From Deltaproteobacteria bacterium (lineage in GTDB: Bacteria > Myxococcota > JACPTQ01), in contig JACPTQ010000044.1 of assembly GCA_016192705.1 (NCBI GenBank), positions 62,001-126,000 of the forward strand: DNA of 64,000 nucleotides, in the 5' to 3' direction. Both the position numbers and the translations under genes were made by a program. Every line of letters starts with the position of its first letter. Positions within the stretch are counted from its first letter, which is position 1. Shown here piece by piece: positions 51,152 to 60,368 of the stretch. The notes beneath the pieces were generated by a model. It worked only from the letters and a program-made list of their open reading frames with translations. It was not told the DNA's origin and ran no database searches.

Positions 51152-52624
51152 CTACAGCCACAGCCCCGCGAAGATGAGCCGGACCGAGTTGTTGTACGGG
51201 TAGAGGAGCAGGCCTTGGCTGCCGCCTTGAAGCACAAGGCCGTCGGTAAGGCCGGCCTCTGAATTCGTGGGTGTCGCCGCGAACTTCCCGAGTGACACGC
51301 GCGGTGTCCATGCGCCATCGCGAAGCTCGCTTTTGTAGAAGGTGACGTCTGGGCTTGTGGTGCGCCAAACGAGCCGCAAAACGTTGTCCGCCTTGTGGAA
51401 GGCGCCGAGCGGATAGTTCATGACTGGGTAAAGGAGATCGTCCGCGTCGATCGGTTTTTCGGTCCAGCCGAGCGCTGACACCGACGAAACAAACGGACGG
51501 AGTTTGCCGCTCGCCGTAAACGCGAAGGCCGCGTCGCCTACCTCTGAAAGCGCGGTTGCAACGAGATTGCTCGACGGTGCGACGATCGTCGCGATGACTT
51601 CCGCGGCGGCCCAATCCGATTCGCCCTGCGATTTACGGCAGAGGAACGTCAACGTGCGGGTGGCCGGAACTGATTCGTCAGTCAAGCTGTAACACGCGAC
51701 GGCGTCGCCTCGCCGATTCACACGCGATATGAAGCCGCCAAGGTTGAGTTTGCCGTAGCTCCCAGACGGCACCGATTCCGACGTCTCCGCGATCTTGCCC
51801 TGCGCGAGGAGCACGCCGCCGGGCGAGTATTTTCGCACTTCGATAGACGACGTCACGAGTGACGGCGACGACGGCTGCGCACTGAAAACCGTCTTGTTGA
51901 TTTGGTAAAAGACGTTCGAATTTCCGCTCGGAAGCACGTGAAGCGCGAGAAGGCTCAACCACTGGGATTGTCCCGTCGTAGGCGTAAGCCGCTCGACGGT
52001 GGTTGCGGTTTGCTTCCAGCCCGATGCAGGCGCGTACGTAAAGAGTTCGATCGTTTGGTCGGCGGTATTCGACGCGTTTGCCGAATGCGCGACGAACACC
52101 CCTTGGCCCGCGGCGTTGAATCCCGAGTAGATCGATTGCGGCGGAAAGAGCGTATTGAGGTACGGCGTAAAGTATCCAAAGCCGTTCGGCTTCGTGTGCC
52201 GCAGCTCCGATATCTGAACGGAGCTCGGCAGCGTGATCATCACCGACACGTCCGATTCGCCAGTTGCGGCAACCGAGAAAAGCGAAGGTTGTGAGGTGAG
52301 CTTTTGCGGGGTCGACCAGGCGCCGTTTTCGTAGCGCGCGCCGAAGAGCCCATTTTGAACGCTGTCCGTGCACTGCTGCGTGAGCCAGACGACCGTGAAC
52401 GCGCCGTTCGGGCTCGCGACGGCCTTCGGGCTGCGGTTCGTGCAACCGTCTCTTTCAAGGTAGAAGAGCGCGCTCGACGAGTCGCTTGATCCACCTGACG
52501 TGCCGCCACCGTCCGCAATTCCCCCGTCCGATTCGTTCTGAATCTTCCCGCAGGCAAAAAGCGAAAAGGCAGCAACGCACGCGGCCCAAAAAACGACACC
52601 TACCTTTCGAAATGGTTGGAACAT
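51152..52624 (-). CDS. Lipoprotein with propeller-like repeats
   Basis: A 490-residue exported protein with lipobox FSLFAC (Cys25), a short Gly/Ser/Asp linker and a beta-rich body. Blocks such as ASPNGAFTVVWLTQQ and GDAAFAFTASGKLRP resemble those in the tandem DAG lipoproteins at 23316-27195, without the DAG tract. Two or more disulfide-capable Cys are present. GAGGAGG precedes the ATG. No function recognised. Confidence 0.68.
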   Translation of the reverse strand: MFQPFRKVGVVFWAACVAAFSLFACGKIQNESDGGIADGGGTSGGSSDSSSALFYLERDGCTNRSPKAVASPNGAFTVVWLTQQCTDSVQNGLFGARYENGAWSTPQKLTSQPSLFSVAATGESDVSVMITLPSSVQISELRHTKPNGFGYFTPYLNTLFPPQSIYSGFNAAGQGVFVAHSANASNTADQTIELFTYAPASGWKQTATTVERLTPTTGQSQWLSLLALHVLPSGNSNVFYQINKTVFSAQPSSPSLVTSSIEVRKYSPGGVLLAQGKIAETSESVPSGSYGKLNLGGFISRVNRRGDAVACYSLTDESVPATRTLTFLCRKSQGESDWAAAEVIATIVAPSSNLVATALSEVGDAAFAFTASGKLRPFVSSVSALGWTEKPIDADDLLYPVMNYPLGAFHKADNVLRLVWRTTSPDVTFYKSELRDGAWTPRVSLGKFAATPTNSEAGLTDGLVLQGGSQGLLLYPYNNSVRLIFAGLWL

Positions 52625-52762
52625 GGCGATTCCTCCTCATTATCGAGGCTATCCCCACCAACTGACAGGGCCGGTCAGCGGTTCGTCGCTCCGCTGCCCT
52701 GTTTTGGGGGCTGTCCTTATCCGTCAGTTAACGGGTGCAGAGTCGTTTATTGGAGGTGTCCT

Positions 52763-53161
52763 ATGCGTAAATGCCTGTGCTTGACGCTTCTCGCTTTGAC
52801 TTGTGCCGCCAACACTCCAACGAGCGAGCTCGCAGCGTGTCGCGCGTCGGAGCTTGGTTGTCGAATTGAGGCCGACCGCGCGAAGCAGTCGCTTCGGCAC
52901 GTCGAAGCGCGGGCGAACGCATTCCTCACGTTCGTTTCGATCGTCGACGCGATTGAGCGCCATGACGAAACATCGCTTAAACGCCATGGCCGGCAGCTGA
53001 CAGCGCTCGGCCTCGAATCGTACGAAATCGCCGCCGTCTCCCACGTTCTCGACTGGGCCACCGCCGTCGCGAAGGGCGAGCCCACGAAGAAGCCGCCCCA
53101 CGCCGACCGAAACGCGTGCCTCTCCTGGGTTTCACGCGAAATCTCGTCGCTGTTTGACTGA
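52763..53161 (+). CDS. Small exported protein of unknown function
   Basis: A 132-residue protein with a signal peptide (MRKCLCLTLLALTCAA) and a mature helical part with three further Cys, two near the start (ACRASELGC) and one near the end (RNACLSW). The ATG is fixed by GGAGGT at 52752-52757. Divergent from the lipoprotein at 51152-52624. No family recognised. Confidence 0.6.
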   Translation: MRKCLCLTLLALTCAANTPTSELAACRASELGCRIEADRAKQSLRHVEARANAFLTFVSIVDAIERHDETSLKRHGRQLTALGLESYEIAAVSHVLDWATAVAKGEPTKKPPHADRNACLSWVSREISSLFD

Positions 53162-53579
53162 ATGCGGACCAACAACACCCCGGACGGTCTGCCGTGGCTT
53201 GGCAGCGGCGGTGTGTCGGTCAACAATCGCGGCAAGGGACTGAACCCGAACCGCGGGAAGCATTATCTGTCGATGCGCCGACGCAAATCGGAATATTTAA
53301 TTGATTTAAAATACCCGCAGAATAATATTTGAATATTTATTGGGCAGCGATAAAGAACTGTGTGACTATCTGGGATAGGCCACTTTGTTCGTTTTTGTCA
53401 GGATTTATCGCTGATTTCAGAATTTCCATCGTGCTTCAGCCAACATGTGTTGTCGATGGATACATTGGCGTGGACGCAAAGTAGTTCTCGCCGATTTCTT
53501 TTTTCTGCGTTTTGACATGTTCCCGCGTTTTGTGAGATCACGTATTCGGGGCCGAAGAACAGAATCGATTGGAGGAAAC
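53162..53579. other. AT-rich intergenic stretch between cargo and replication module
   Basis: About 420 bp with no convincing gene on either strand. The middle part (about 53285-53460) is markedly AT-richer than its surroundings, with short runs such as AATATTT. It could hold a promoter or the origin for the replication genes that follow, but no iterons or clear boxes were found. Confidence 0.4.
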
Positions 53580-54128
53580 TTGAATTCAGAAAAGCTCGCA
53601 CCCGCAGTTTCTCTTGATTTATCCGACTTGGTTCAGACGGCTTTATCCGCCGGCTGCGCAATCGAACCCGCAGTCGTCTATCCCCCCTTTTCGCGGCCAT
53701 GGTGGCAAATCAAACCGTTGAGCCCAGTGCTCGCGTTGAACGGCGGTAAAGATTTTTTTGCTACGCCTGGGGTCGACGCGCTGAAGGCCGTCATCGATTC
53801 GTCACCGGTTCCTTCATTTTTTGATGAATTGGAGGCGGCGATTTCAAAGATCGGTTCACAGCAGGGCCGTGCTCTCCGGAGGACCCGTCGACGCGGGCGG
53901 CAAATCCGCACCCCTGTTCGGACGCGCTCAAATCGATCGCGCAGCTCGCGAGCGCGCCGACCAGTGCGGCGGTCGGTCCGTGCCCAAAACGCTGATGGCG
54001 ATAGCGGCCCTCCCCAACCCAGTACGGGGATAAGAGCTGGCAAACCGCTAATTGCACAGCCAAAGTTTGGTGGCGCCGACTTTCGGCCTCTGGCGTCTGA
54101 ATTCGATGGCACGCGAGGCGAACGATGA
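53580..54128 (+). CDS. Hypothetical protein of the replication module, possibly frameshifted
   Basis: Reads as 182 residues from a TTG preceded by GGAGG (53571-53575). The first about 95 residues look like ordinary protein (LDLSDLVQTALSAGCAIEPA, VPSFFDELEAAISKIG). The next about 50 are abnormally Arg/Ser-rich in this frame, while the +1 frame over 53870-54033 is more protein-like with better third-position GC. The last 28 residues look ordinary again. Two compensating frameshifts or sequence errors are possible. The stop overlaps the next gene by 4 bp. Confidence 0.5.
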   Translation: MNSEKLAPAVSLDLSDLVQTALSAGCAIEPAVVYPPFSRPWWQIKPLSPVLALNGGKDFFATPGVDALKAVIDSSPVPSFFDELEAAISKIGSQQGRALRRTRRRGRQIRTPVRTRSNRSRSSRARRPVRRSVRAQNADGDSGPPQPSTGIRAGKPLIAQPKFGGADFRPLASEFDGTRGER

Positions 54129-54451
54129 AGCCCGAGGTCATCGCCTCCGCCCTAACGGACCTCCTCGATCTCCCGTCGCGCCTTTCAAATGTCGAGGCGG
54201 CACTCCGCCGCCTTGAACAAAACGTGGGTGCGCTGGCGGAGCGCCTCCCGCCGCCGTACAAATCGCCGGCGGAAGCCGCAATTCAACTCGGCTGTAGCGT
54301 GCCCACCATTCGACGCCGAATTAAAGACGGCACTCTGCGAGCGGTTCGCATTGGGCGCAGTTGGCGCGTCGACACAACGTCGCTTGTTCCGCCGAGCGAA
54401 GAACAAATCACGGCTCTCGCGTTTACCGCGCGCACCGGGAGCGGCAAATGA
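54125..54451 (+). CDS. Excisionase-like helix-turn-helix protein
   Basis: A 108-residue protein. Residues about 44-92 (KSPAEAAIQLGCSVPTIRRR, IKDGTLRAVRIGRSWRVD) are a MerR-like/excisionase DNA-binding domain (HTH_17), with an N-terminal coiled segment (LPSRLSNVEAALRRLEQNV). Such proteins act as Xis or as regulators of replication genes in integrated elements. It overlaps its upstream neighbour by 4 bp and is followed by the primase gene. Confidence 0.82.
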   Translation: MKPEVIASALTDLLDLPSRLSNVEAALRRLEQNVGALAERLPPPYKSPAEAAIQLGCSVPTIRRRIKDGTLRAVRIGRSWRVDTTSLVPPSEEQITALAFTARTGSGK

Positions 54452-54570
54452 GTCGCGAGCGGGGCGGACTCGCTCCAGGAGCGCGCTTCGATTTGCCGTC
54501 GCGGCTTTTCGCCGATTCTTGGCAAATGCACGGAGGGGGCAATGAACGAAGATACGAACAAGTCGAATAA
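54448..54570 (+). CDS. Possible small overlapping ORF (40 codons)
   Basis: An ATG overlapping the stop of the HTH gene (ATGA) opens 40 codons ending 29 bp inside the primase gene. The overlap style is that of its neighbours, which supports translation, possibly only to couple the HTH and primase genes. No similarity recognised. Confidence 0.3.
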   Translation: MSRERGGLAPGARFDLPSRLFADSWQMHGGGNERRYEQVE

Positions 54571-57445
54571 CGATGTGCGCCCAAGCGGGATTGTTGTCGG
54601 GCCCGACGTGCCAGACGATTTTGCGACGTTCTGCGACGGCTTTGCCGTGGAGTTCTTGGGACAAGCGGGAGGAGCCGCGAGCGAATCATCGACGGGCGTC
54701 GAGCGGGTCTGCGTCTCAGTTGCACCGATGGTTTCAAACGGCTGCGTCGTGTTTTTTATTCCGGCACCGGCGCTCGCAGCGTTTTTCAACAGGTTTGGAG
54801 AAGCGAGCAAGGCGCTCAATTTCGCTGACGTTCAGTTCTGGCTCCAGAATAGGCTGACCAAACGCCGTGATCCAGGGGTTGAGGTTTATGGTGCCGCGAT
54901 AGATTACGATCTACCGGTCGACGATGTGCTCGCCGTAATCGCGAGTTCAGATGTTTCGAACCCGACAGCCGCATGGAAAACACAAGGCGGCGCCAAGTTC
55001 TGTTACCTCTTCGACCACCCCGTCAAAGAAGAAGAGTTCGAGATTGCAGCGATGCACCTGGCGACGTCGTTTGACGGTGTTGATCCCGGCTCGTGGGAGG
55101 TGACCCACGGACAGCACCTTCCGACCGCTTGGAAGACCGTTGGCGGCGACGTACGGGGGATTCAGTTTCCGGCAACGCAGCTCAACAATGTGCCGCTGAA
55201 CATTGGCGAATTAACGCAGGCCCTGCCGCCACGAGTCCATCGGTTGCTGGGTGGGAAACGTGCTCTTTCAAGGGCGGAACGGACGCGCGTCGACGAATAC
55301 CTTTCTGAGCGGGGTATCCCAGCCCCGGAGCAGTGCGGCGAGTCGCTGCGCTACGAAAGGTGCCCAACAGTCGATCACCGGGACGCAAAATGCTGCGAAG
55401 TCAGTCGGAGACTTTCGGGGGCAGTTCAAATCAACTGCTATGCGGGGCACGGGGGCGGGGGCCGAAAAACTTGGTCAGAATCCGAGATTTTCAGTCTCGC
55501 CACAGGAGAAAACAGCAGTGACGACGGGTACGACATTATCGGAGACGTTCCCGCTACGTGGGCCGGCTACCGTTTCGTAGAGCACAAAGCAAAGGCGGCG
55601 TTCAAGGAACCCCTTGCCGCCGACCAAGTGAAGGCGAACATACGTCTTTGGGAGAATGCAAAGGCGCACGCCGACGCAAAGCGCTTGGAACGGTGGGCCG
55701 ATCGGGAGAAAGCGACTCTCGCGGACCCGCCCACCATATCCGATTGGGAATCGCTCTACCGGAGCCGAGTGAGTGGCCGGTGGAGCGCCCGGGTTTACTT
55801 CGACGACGCATCCCGGCACTTGCGACTTATCGCGCCCAACGCTGATTCGGTCGCAGTCTCGGCGAGAGGAGCGACGCTGTCTGTAACGGCGAATCGCCAC
55901 GAGTGGAGAGCCTCGCTCGGCTACACGTATGTCTTGGAGAAGGCGCCCGCCGAAGAGGACAAATCGAGGCTCATCGCGAAACGCGATTGCAACCGCGCGT
56001 TCGACTCCAACTGGAACAAGGCGATGGGCGGGCACCCGGAGCACTTGGCGGCGCTCGGGGTTCCGCGCATTCGGCAGCTCGCGTTTCCCGCGGCTTTCGT
56101 CCACGAGTCTTGGCGGATCGAGCCGAATTCAAAACAGATCGTCGCGGTTATACCGGCCCCCGCGACGGCTGGAGACGCCGGCTTTGACGCACTCCCATAC
56201 TTCACTCAGCTTTGGCGCGCCGGACGCCTCCCCCTTGCTACCGAGAACGACGTTCGTCTCTTGCTGATGGCGATTGCGTCGCCACTCCTAAGAGAAGTCG
56301 CAGCGGGGCAACTTGGTCTCTACTGGTTTATTGGCCCACCCGGCGCAGGCAAGGATTTCTTGTGTGAAATCGTCGCCGATATTTATCGACGCGCGGCCGG
56401 CACAACCGGCAAAGCCAAGTTCGATCTCAATTTGACCGACGACCTGGAACTTAAGCGATCATTCGCGGCTGCCGGAAGCGCGGTCTTCGCGCGCGCCAAG
56501 GAGGCCGGCAAGCGGGCGGGAATGGCCGAGCTCCTCATTCGCGTCGCCGGAACGGATCAAATATCGGCGCGGGGTCTTTATAAGGATGAAGTTGAGATCC
56601 CCATGACATTTACGATTCTGGCTGACTCCGCCGAGGATCCGCCCGAACGACGTGAAATCTCCCGTCGCGCGGTGATGTTGACCGTGGCGCCCGTGGATGC
56701 GTCGGTCTCGCTCGGGGCGGTGCGCAATGAGATTCTTGGGCACGCGGCGGCCATTGTGGCCAATCTGATGTCTGTTATCGAGATCAAGCCGGTGGAGTGG
56801 TACCTCGACCGAACCAACGCCGGGTCACGTCCGCTGATTCCAGCCGCGCTTGCCGACCTGTTCGGCGCCACGCTCGCTGAAGTTCGTGGCCGCGATCTCC
56901 AGGAGCTGTTCGACGGCCTCCTCTTTTACACCTCGACACTTTCCGCCGACGAAGGGGATTCCCAACGAAAGAAAGCACGTGAGCGAGATGGCAAGGAGGC
57001 GACAGTTTTCCCGTCGTATAGGCTCTCTCACGCGATCGATGCTCTTCGGGAACATGCCGGGTTTAAGGCGGTCTTCGGCGAGTTCAAGACGCGCCGGCAA
57101 GTAGAAATGTGGCTCGAGCGCGAGACCAATTACCTCGATGTGAAACAAGGGAAACGCCCCTACTTGCGGATCGAGATCGATGGAACGTGGTTCGCCTTCA
57201 AGCTGGTGCGAGACAAGCGCAATTTCGTGCTCGTCCCCGAACTGAAGTTTTGCGATGCCATGGGCCTTGAGCCTGCGGCCAGCGGTCCCGTTCAGAATCC
57301 CACAATCAGTAACACCGAGTTAGGAGCCAGCCCGCGACAACCTCCTACGGGCGAAGGGGAATCGGACCCCAACGAGCCGATGCGATTTTCGGTAGACGAC
57401 CTCGTTACACGACCTCGGCAACGCGCCGCTGGAGAAAAAGAATGA
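54542..57445 (+). CDS. Primase-helicase of phage/plasmid type
   Basis: A 967-residue protein. The N-terminal part has a hydrophobic AAIDYDL segment (residues about 119-125) that could be the DxD of an archaeo-eukaryotic-type primase. A Cys/His cluster (C264, C274, H about 279, C284-285, C about 299) resembles a primase zinc finger. The ATPase has LYWFIGPPGAGKDF near 598, with Asp where Walker A normally has Ser/Thr, and FTILADSAEDPPERREISRR further on. Overall it matches large phage/plasmid primase-helicases. GGAGGG precedes the ATG. The stop overlaps the polymerase start by 4 bp. Confidence 0.78.
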   Translation: MNEDTNKSNNDVRPSGIVVGPDVPDDFATFCDGFAVEFLGQAGGAASESSTGVERVCVSVAPMVSNGCVVFFIPAPALAAFFNRFGEASKALNFADVQFWLQNRLTKRRDPGVEVYGAAIDYDLPVDDVLAVIASSDVSNPTAAWKTQGGAKFCYLFDHPVKEEEFEIAAMHLATSFDGVDPGSWEVTHGQHLPTAWKTVGGDVRGIQFPATQLNNVPLNIGELTQALPPRVHRLLGGKRALSRAERTRVDEYLSERGIPAPEQCGESLRYERCPTVDHRDAKCCEVSRRLSGAVQINCYAGHGGGGRKTWSESEIFSLATGENSSDDGYDIIGDVPATWAGYRFVEHKAKAAFKEPLAADQVKANIRLWENAKAHADAKRLERWADREKATLADPPTISDWESLYRSRVSGRWSARVYFDDASRHLRLIAPNADSVAVSARGATLSVTANRHEWRASLGYTYVLEKAPAEEDKSRLIAKRDCNRAFDSNWNKAMGGHPEHLAALGVPRIRQLAFPAAFVHESWRIEPNSKQIVAVIPAPATAGDAGFDALPYFTQLWRAGRLPLATENDVRLLLMAIASPLLREVAAGQLGLYWFIGPPGAGKDFLCEIVADIYRRAAGTTGKAKFDLNLTDDLELKRSFAAAGSAVFARAKEAGKRAGMAELLIRVAGTDQISARGLYKDEVEIPMTFTILADSAEDPPERREISRRAVMLTVAPVDASVSLGAVRNEILGHAAAIVANLMSVIEIKPVEWYLDRTNAGSRPLIPAALADLFGATLAEVRGRDLQELFDGLLFYTSTLSADEGDSQRKKARERDGKEATVFPSYRLSHAIDALREHAGFKAVFGEFKTRRQVEMWLERETNYLDVKQGKRPYLRIEIDGTWFAFKLVRDKRNFVLVPELKFCDAMGLEPAASGPVQNPTISNTELGASPRQPPTGEGESDPNEPMRFSVDDLVTRPRQRAAGEKE

Positions 57446-59478
57446 TTCGGCCGCGCGTCAACGACGGTGTTTTCGTCGATTTCGAAACGGTGATGACAGC
57501 GGAATACTCCCTGCGGCGCATGACCCCGCACGCCTATATCAACGACCCGCGCTTCAATATTCTTTCGGTGAGTATCGCCGTCGGCGACGGTGAGATCAGC
57601 GTCTTCTTCGGTGACCGCGACGGAAACGGCGGACTGGCGGCTGCAAAAAAGGTCTTGGAAGGATGGGCTGCGCAACAAAAATGGTTCGTCGCTCACAACA
57701 CGAACTTCGATGCGCTTGTCGCAAGAACTCACCTGGGGGTTTTTTTTGAAAGGCATTTCGACACGGTCGCGTACCTTCGGTTTCTCGGGGTCAAAGGGGA
57801 ATTGAAAACCGGGGCGCATCTCGTCGGGATGGAGAAGCACGTGGCGCCGAGCTTCGACGTAGGGGCTCTCGCAGAGCCTTCATCGCGCAATCATCTCGCG
57901 CGATACAACGCGATGGACGTCTTGATCTCGCGCGAGATCTTTCGGCGAGCCATCGGCGACGGCCGTTTTCCAGACCTCGAGTTTTTCGTCGTCAACCAAA
58001 CGTGCCGCGAGAACTTGGCCGGGATTCGAATCGACGCGACGGCGGCAAAGCGGCATCGACTCAACTTTCAAAACTCGCGGGATCAATTGATAGAGGCGAT
58101 GGCGCGGGAATTCCCTCAATTCGACACAACGAAGGTTAGGAGCGCGGATGCGACCAAGAAATTCTGCCGCATCAACCTCGGAGCCGACCTGACGTCAATC
58201 GACCGAAAGGACCCGGGGGTGCGAGAGGCGAAGAAAGCCAACCCACAACTCGACCGGTTCCTCACGTTGCGCGAGGATGTCGCGTCAGCCGCGCGAGTGA
58301 TCCAATTGGCGTCGACGCTGGAGCGTGGCCCCGGCCGGATCTACGCGCAGCTCACTTACGGGGGCGCCCACACAGGTCGGTTTTCTGGGGGCGGCACGGA
58401 ATCCGGGAAGTTCAACATTCAGAACCTTCCAAAACGCCGCCAGGGCGCGATTGACGCAGCGATAATCCGCGAGGCGCTCGTGCCCGATGAGAACGAGTCG
58501 TGGGTTGCCTGCGACCTCGCAGCAATCGAGCCGCGGATTACAGCCTTCCTCGCGCAACAATCGAACTTGGTCGATCGCTTCGCGGCGGGCGACGACGTTT
58601 ACATCTGGTTCGCCGGATTGGTTTTTCCCGGGAAGAAAATCACCAAGGGCGGCGAAAACAACCACCTCCGGCACTTAGCCAAAGTGGGGGTCATCGGTCT
58701 TTGCTACGGCATGGGACTCGATAGATTCCGGGAGACGGTCCGTGGCGAAGGGCTCCAGGTTGACGACGAGTTGGTCGCCAAGGTTTTTGAGCGCTATCGG
58801 TCTGAGTTCCCGTTAATTCGAGCTTTTCGAAACCGCCTCTGGAACGCTTTTGTAGAGGCGGCGCAAAACGGCAAGACAAGCGTAGTCGCTGGCTGCAGGA
58901 TCGGGCCGACGTCGGATGTGGAAGGCGTGGGGCTGTCGATCGGAGTCTTGTTGCCGACCGGGCGCTCGCTGTTTTATCGGCGGGTCAAGCGGGGGCAAGA
59001 GATCCGGTTTGGGCGCGTGGCAGATACGCTCAGATTCTCCGACCGGGTGGAATTCGACAAGGAAGATGACGGCCAGCCGCGGGTTCGGAAACCGAGTCGC
59101 CAAAAGAACCAGAAAGGGTCGGGGCGACATCTGACACCCAACGTCATCGTCGAGAATGTGGTCCAAGCGGTCGCGCGCGACATTCTCGCGGGACAGATGC
59201 GCGAAATTGACGCGCAGCCGAACTTGAGGGTCGTGTTCTCGGTTCACGACGAAGTCGTTGTTGCGTGCTCGGTGTGCCGGTGTTTCGTAGCGGATTGTGG
59301 CGAGTCCGTTTCGCGGGAGAACAATACGGGCGCGCACCGTGAAGATTGCTCGTGGATCGATGCGGCAAAGCGGGTCAAGGAGATGATGTCGCGACGGCCG
59401 AGTTGTTTAGACGCACTGAGGGACGCTCCAATCGCGTGCGAAGTCGATCAAGTGGTTCGTCAAAGCTACCGGTCGTAA
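57442..59478 (+). CDS. Family A (Pol I-like) DNA polymerase with 3'-5' exonuclease
   Basis: A 678-residue phage-type polymerase. Exonuclease residues are visible in FVDFETVM (Asp13, Glu15), AHNTNFDA and RYNAMDVLISREIF. Polymerase motifs are TGRFSGGGTESGKFNIQNLP, motif A ACDLAAIEPR (Asp358), motif B HLAKVGVIGLCYG (Lys414, Tyr422) and motif C VHDEVV (Asp603). No 5'-3' exonuclease domain. It is coupled to the primase-helicase by a 4-bp overlap, giving the island its own replication enzymes. Confidence 0.93.
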   Translation: MIRPRVNDGVFVDFETVMTAEYSLRRMTPHAYINDPRFNILSVSIAVGDGEISVFFGDRDGNGGLAAAKKVLEGWAAQQKWFVAHNTNFDALVARTHLGVFFERHFDTVAYLRFLGVKGELKTGAHLVGMEKHVAPSFDVGALAEPSSRNHLARYNAMDVLISREIFRRAIGDGRFPDLEFFVVNQTCRENLAGIRIDATAAKRHRLNFQNSRDQLIEAMAREFPQFDTTKVRSADATKKFCRINLGADLTSIDRKDPGVREAKKANPQLDRFLTLREDVASAARVIQLASTLERGPGRIYAQLTYGGAHTGRFSGGGTESGKFNIQNLPKRRQGAIDAAIIREALVPDENESWVACDLAAIEPRITAFLAQQSNLVDRFAAGDDVYIWFAGLVFPGKKITKGGENNHLRHLAKVGVIGLCYGMGLDRFRETVRGEGLQVDDELVAKVFERYRSEFPLIRAFRNRLWNAFVEAAQNGKTSVVAGCRIGPTSDVEGVGLSIGVLLPTGRSLFYRRVKRGQEIRFGRVADTLRFSDRVEFDKEDDGQPRVRKPSRQKNQKGSGRHLTPNVIVENVVQAVARDILAGQMREIDAQPNLRVVFSVHDEVVVACSVCRCFVADCGESVSRENNTGAHREDCSWIDAAKRVKEMMSRRPSCLDALRDAPIACEVDQVVRQSYRS

Positions 59479-59827
59479 CGCGGCAGGATGTGCAAACACC
59501 GAAGGGCGAAGTTGGCCTCGTGTCTACTCGCGCCCCAGACCCGCCCCTGGGTTGCCCCAGGCCTCCCCCAATCCAACCCCCTGGAATCACTGGTTGCCCC
59601 GGTACCCCAGCCTGAAACGGGACAAGAAAACGAAAGAGTTTTCCTGATTCTGGCAGAAGGGCAGTTCGGATTGCCTTAAAGGTGCCATCGCCGAAGTGGC
59701 TGACAAGGGCCGGGGCGCTGGGGCGGCCCGTGATTTCGCGGAGTTATGGCGCGATCCGACTTGGGGCAGACTTGGGGCGTGAAGCGGTGAGCGGGGGCGT
59801 TTCTCGCAAGGTACGCGTGACCGGCTC
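59479..59827. other. Intergenic region after the polymerase gene
   Basis: About 350 bp without a convincing gene. A 6-bp stem hairpin CCTGGG-TTGC-CCCAGG at 59546-59561 lies about 70 bp after the stop in a C-rich, repetitive stretch (several CCCC and GGTTGCCCC blocks). It has no T-run, so a terminator role is uncertain. Confidence 0.35.
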
Positions 59828-60133
59828 TCAGGCGCGCAGAGCGGTTATCGCAGCGTCGACGGTATCAAAGGGACCGCGGACGCGGCCAGCGGCATTGTCG
59901 GCGTCCGCTTCCCGCTCTTGGGCCTGCCATTCCGGCGTCCAGAAAAACCGCTGCGCGCGCGGAATTCGCCCGGCCGGAATTAGGTAGACGCCGTCTCCAA
60001 GGAACACGACTTCGATCTTGGCGCCCTTTCGAAGCCGCATTCGACGCGTCATTGCCTCCGGAAGCCGCACGCGAACTTCTCGTTTTAGGCCAAGCTTTAC
60101 TGTTGCCGTCGCGAGTCCCTTCGATACACTCAT
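59828..60133 (-). CDS. AbrB/SpoVT-domain protein at the right end of the island
   Basis: A 101-residue protein. TATVKLGLKREVRVRLPEAM and RLRKGAKIEVVFLGDGVYLI form an AbrB-type hairpin domain, and the C-terminus is acidic, as in MazE-like antitoxins (DADNAAGRVRGPFDTVDAAI). No toxin gene accompanies it. The ATG at 60133 is taken because the domain starts there. The upstream sequence includes a piece resembling the integrase C-terminus and, beyond it, the stranded tRNA promoter reading in this direction. Confidence 0.72.
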   Translation of the reverse strand: MSVSKGLATATVKLGLKREVRVRLPEAMTRRMRLRKGAKIEVVFLGDGVYLIPAGRIPRAQRFFWTPEWQAQEREADADNAAGRVRGPFDTVDAAITALRA

Positions 60134-60160
60134 GACACCATCGTACCGCAAGCCAATCGG

Positions 60161-60187
60161 TGTAACCATACTGTAACCAAATGCACC
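60161..60187. promoter_or_regulatory. Paired TGGTTAC motifs, candidate integrase arm site (right)
   Basis: Two TGGTTAC copies (minus strand) 11 bp apart, matching 31787-31813 at 24 of 27 bases with the same orientation. They lie about 110 bp inside the right attachment site and just upstream of the AbrB-like gene. Confidence 0.5.
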
Positions 60188-60294
60188 GAAATCGGGATCA
60201 TGTAACGTGATCACGCGCGATCGCCGATCTTCGCAAGTCCGCGTCCTGGCTACAAATGATCGCTTCTCGTGATCCCCCATGATCACGTCCGTGC

Positions 60295-60335
<41 letters not shown>

Positions 60336-60368
60336 GAACCCGATAGACGAGACGAAAACGCAGCAAAA

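Noticed and set aside
59546-59561. Hairpin after the polymerase gene as a terminator
   Set aside because: Six-base stem without a T-run in a C-rich repetitive stretch; not convincing as a Rho-independent terminator.
59488-59679. 63-codon ORF after the polymerase gene
   Set aside because: Pro-rich, no ribosome-binding site, lies in repetitive C-rich sequence and has no similarity that I recognise.
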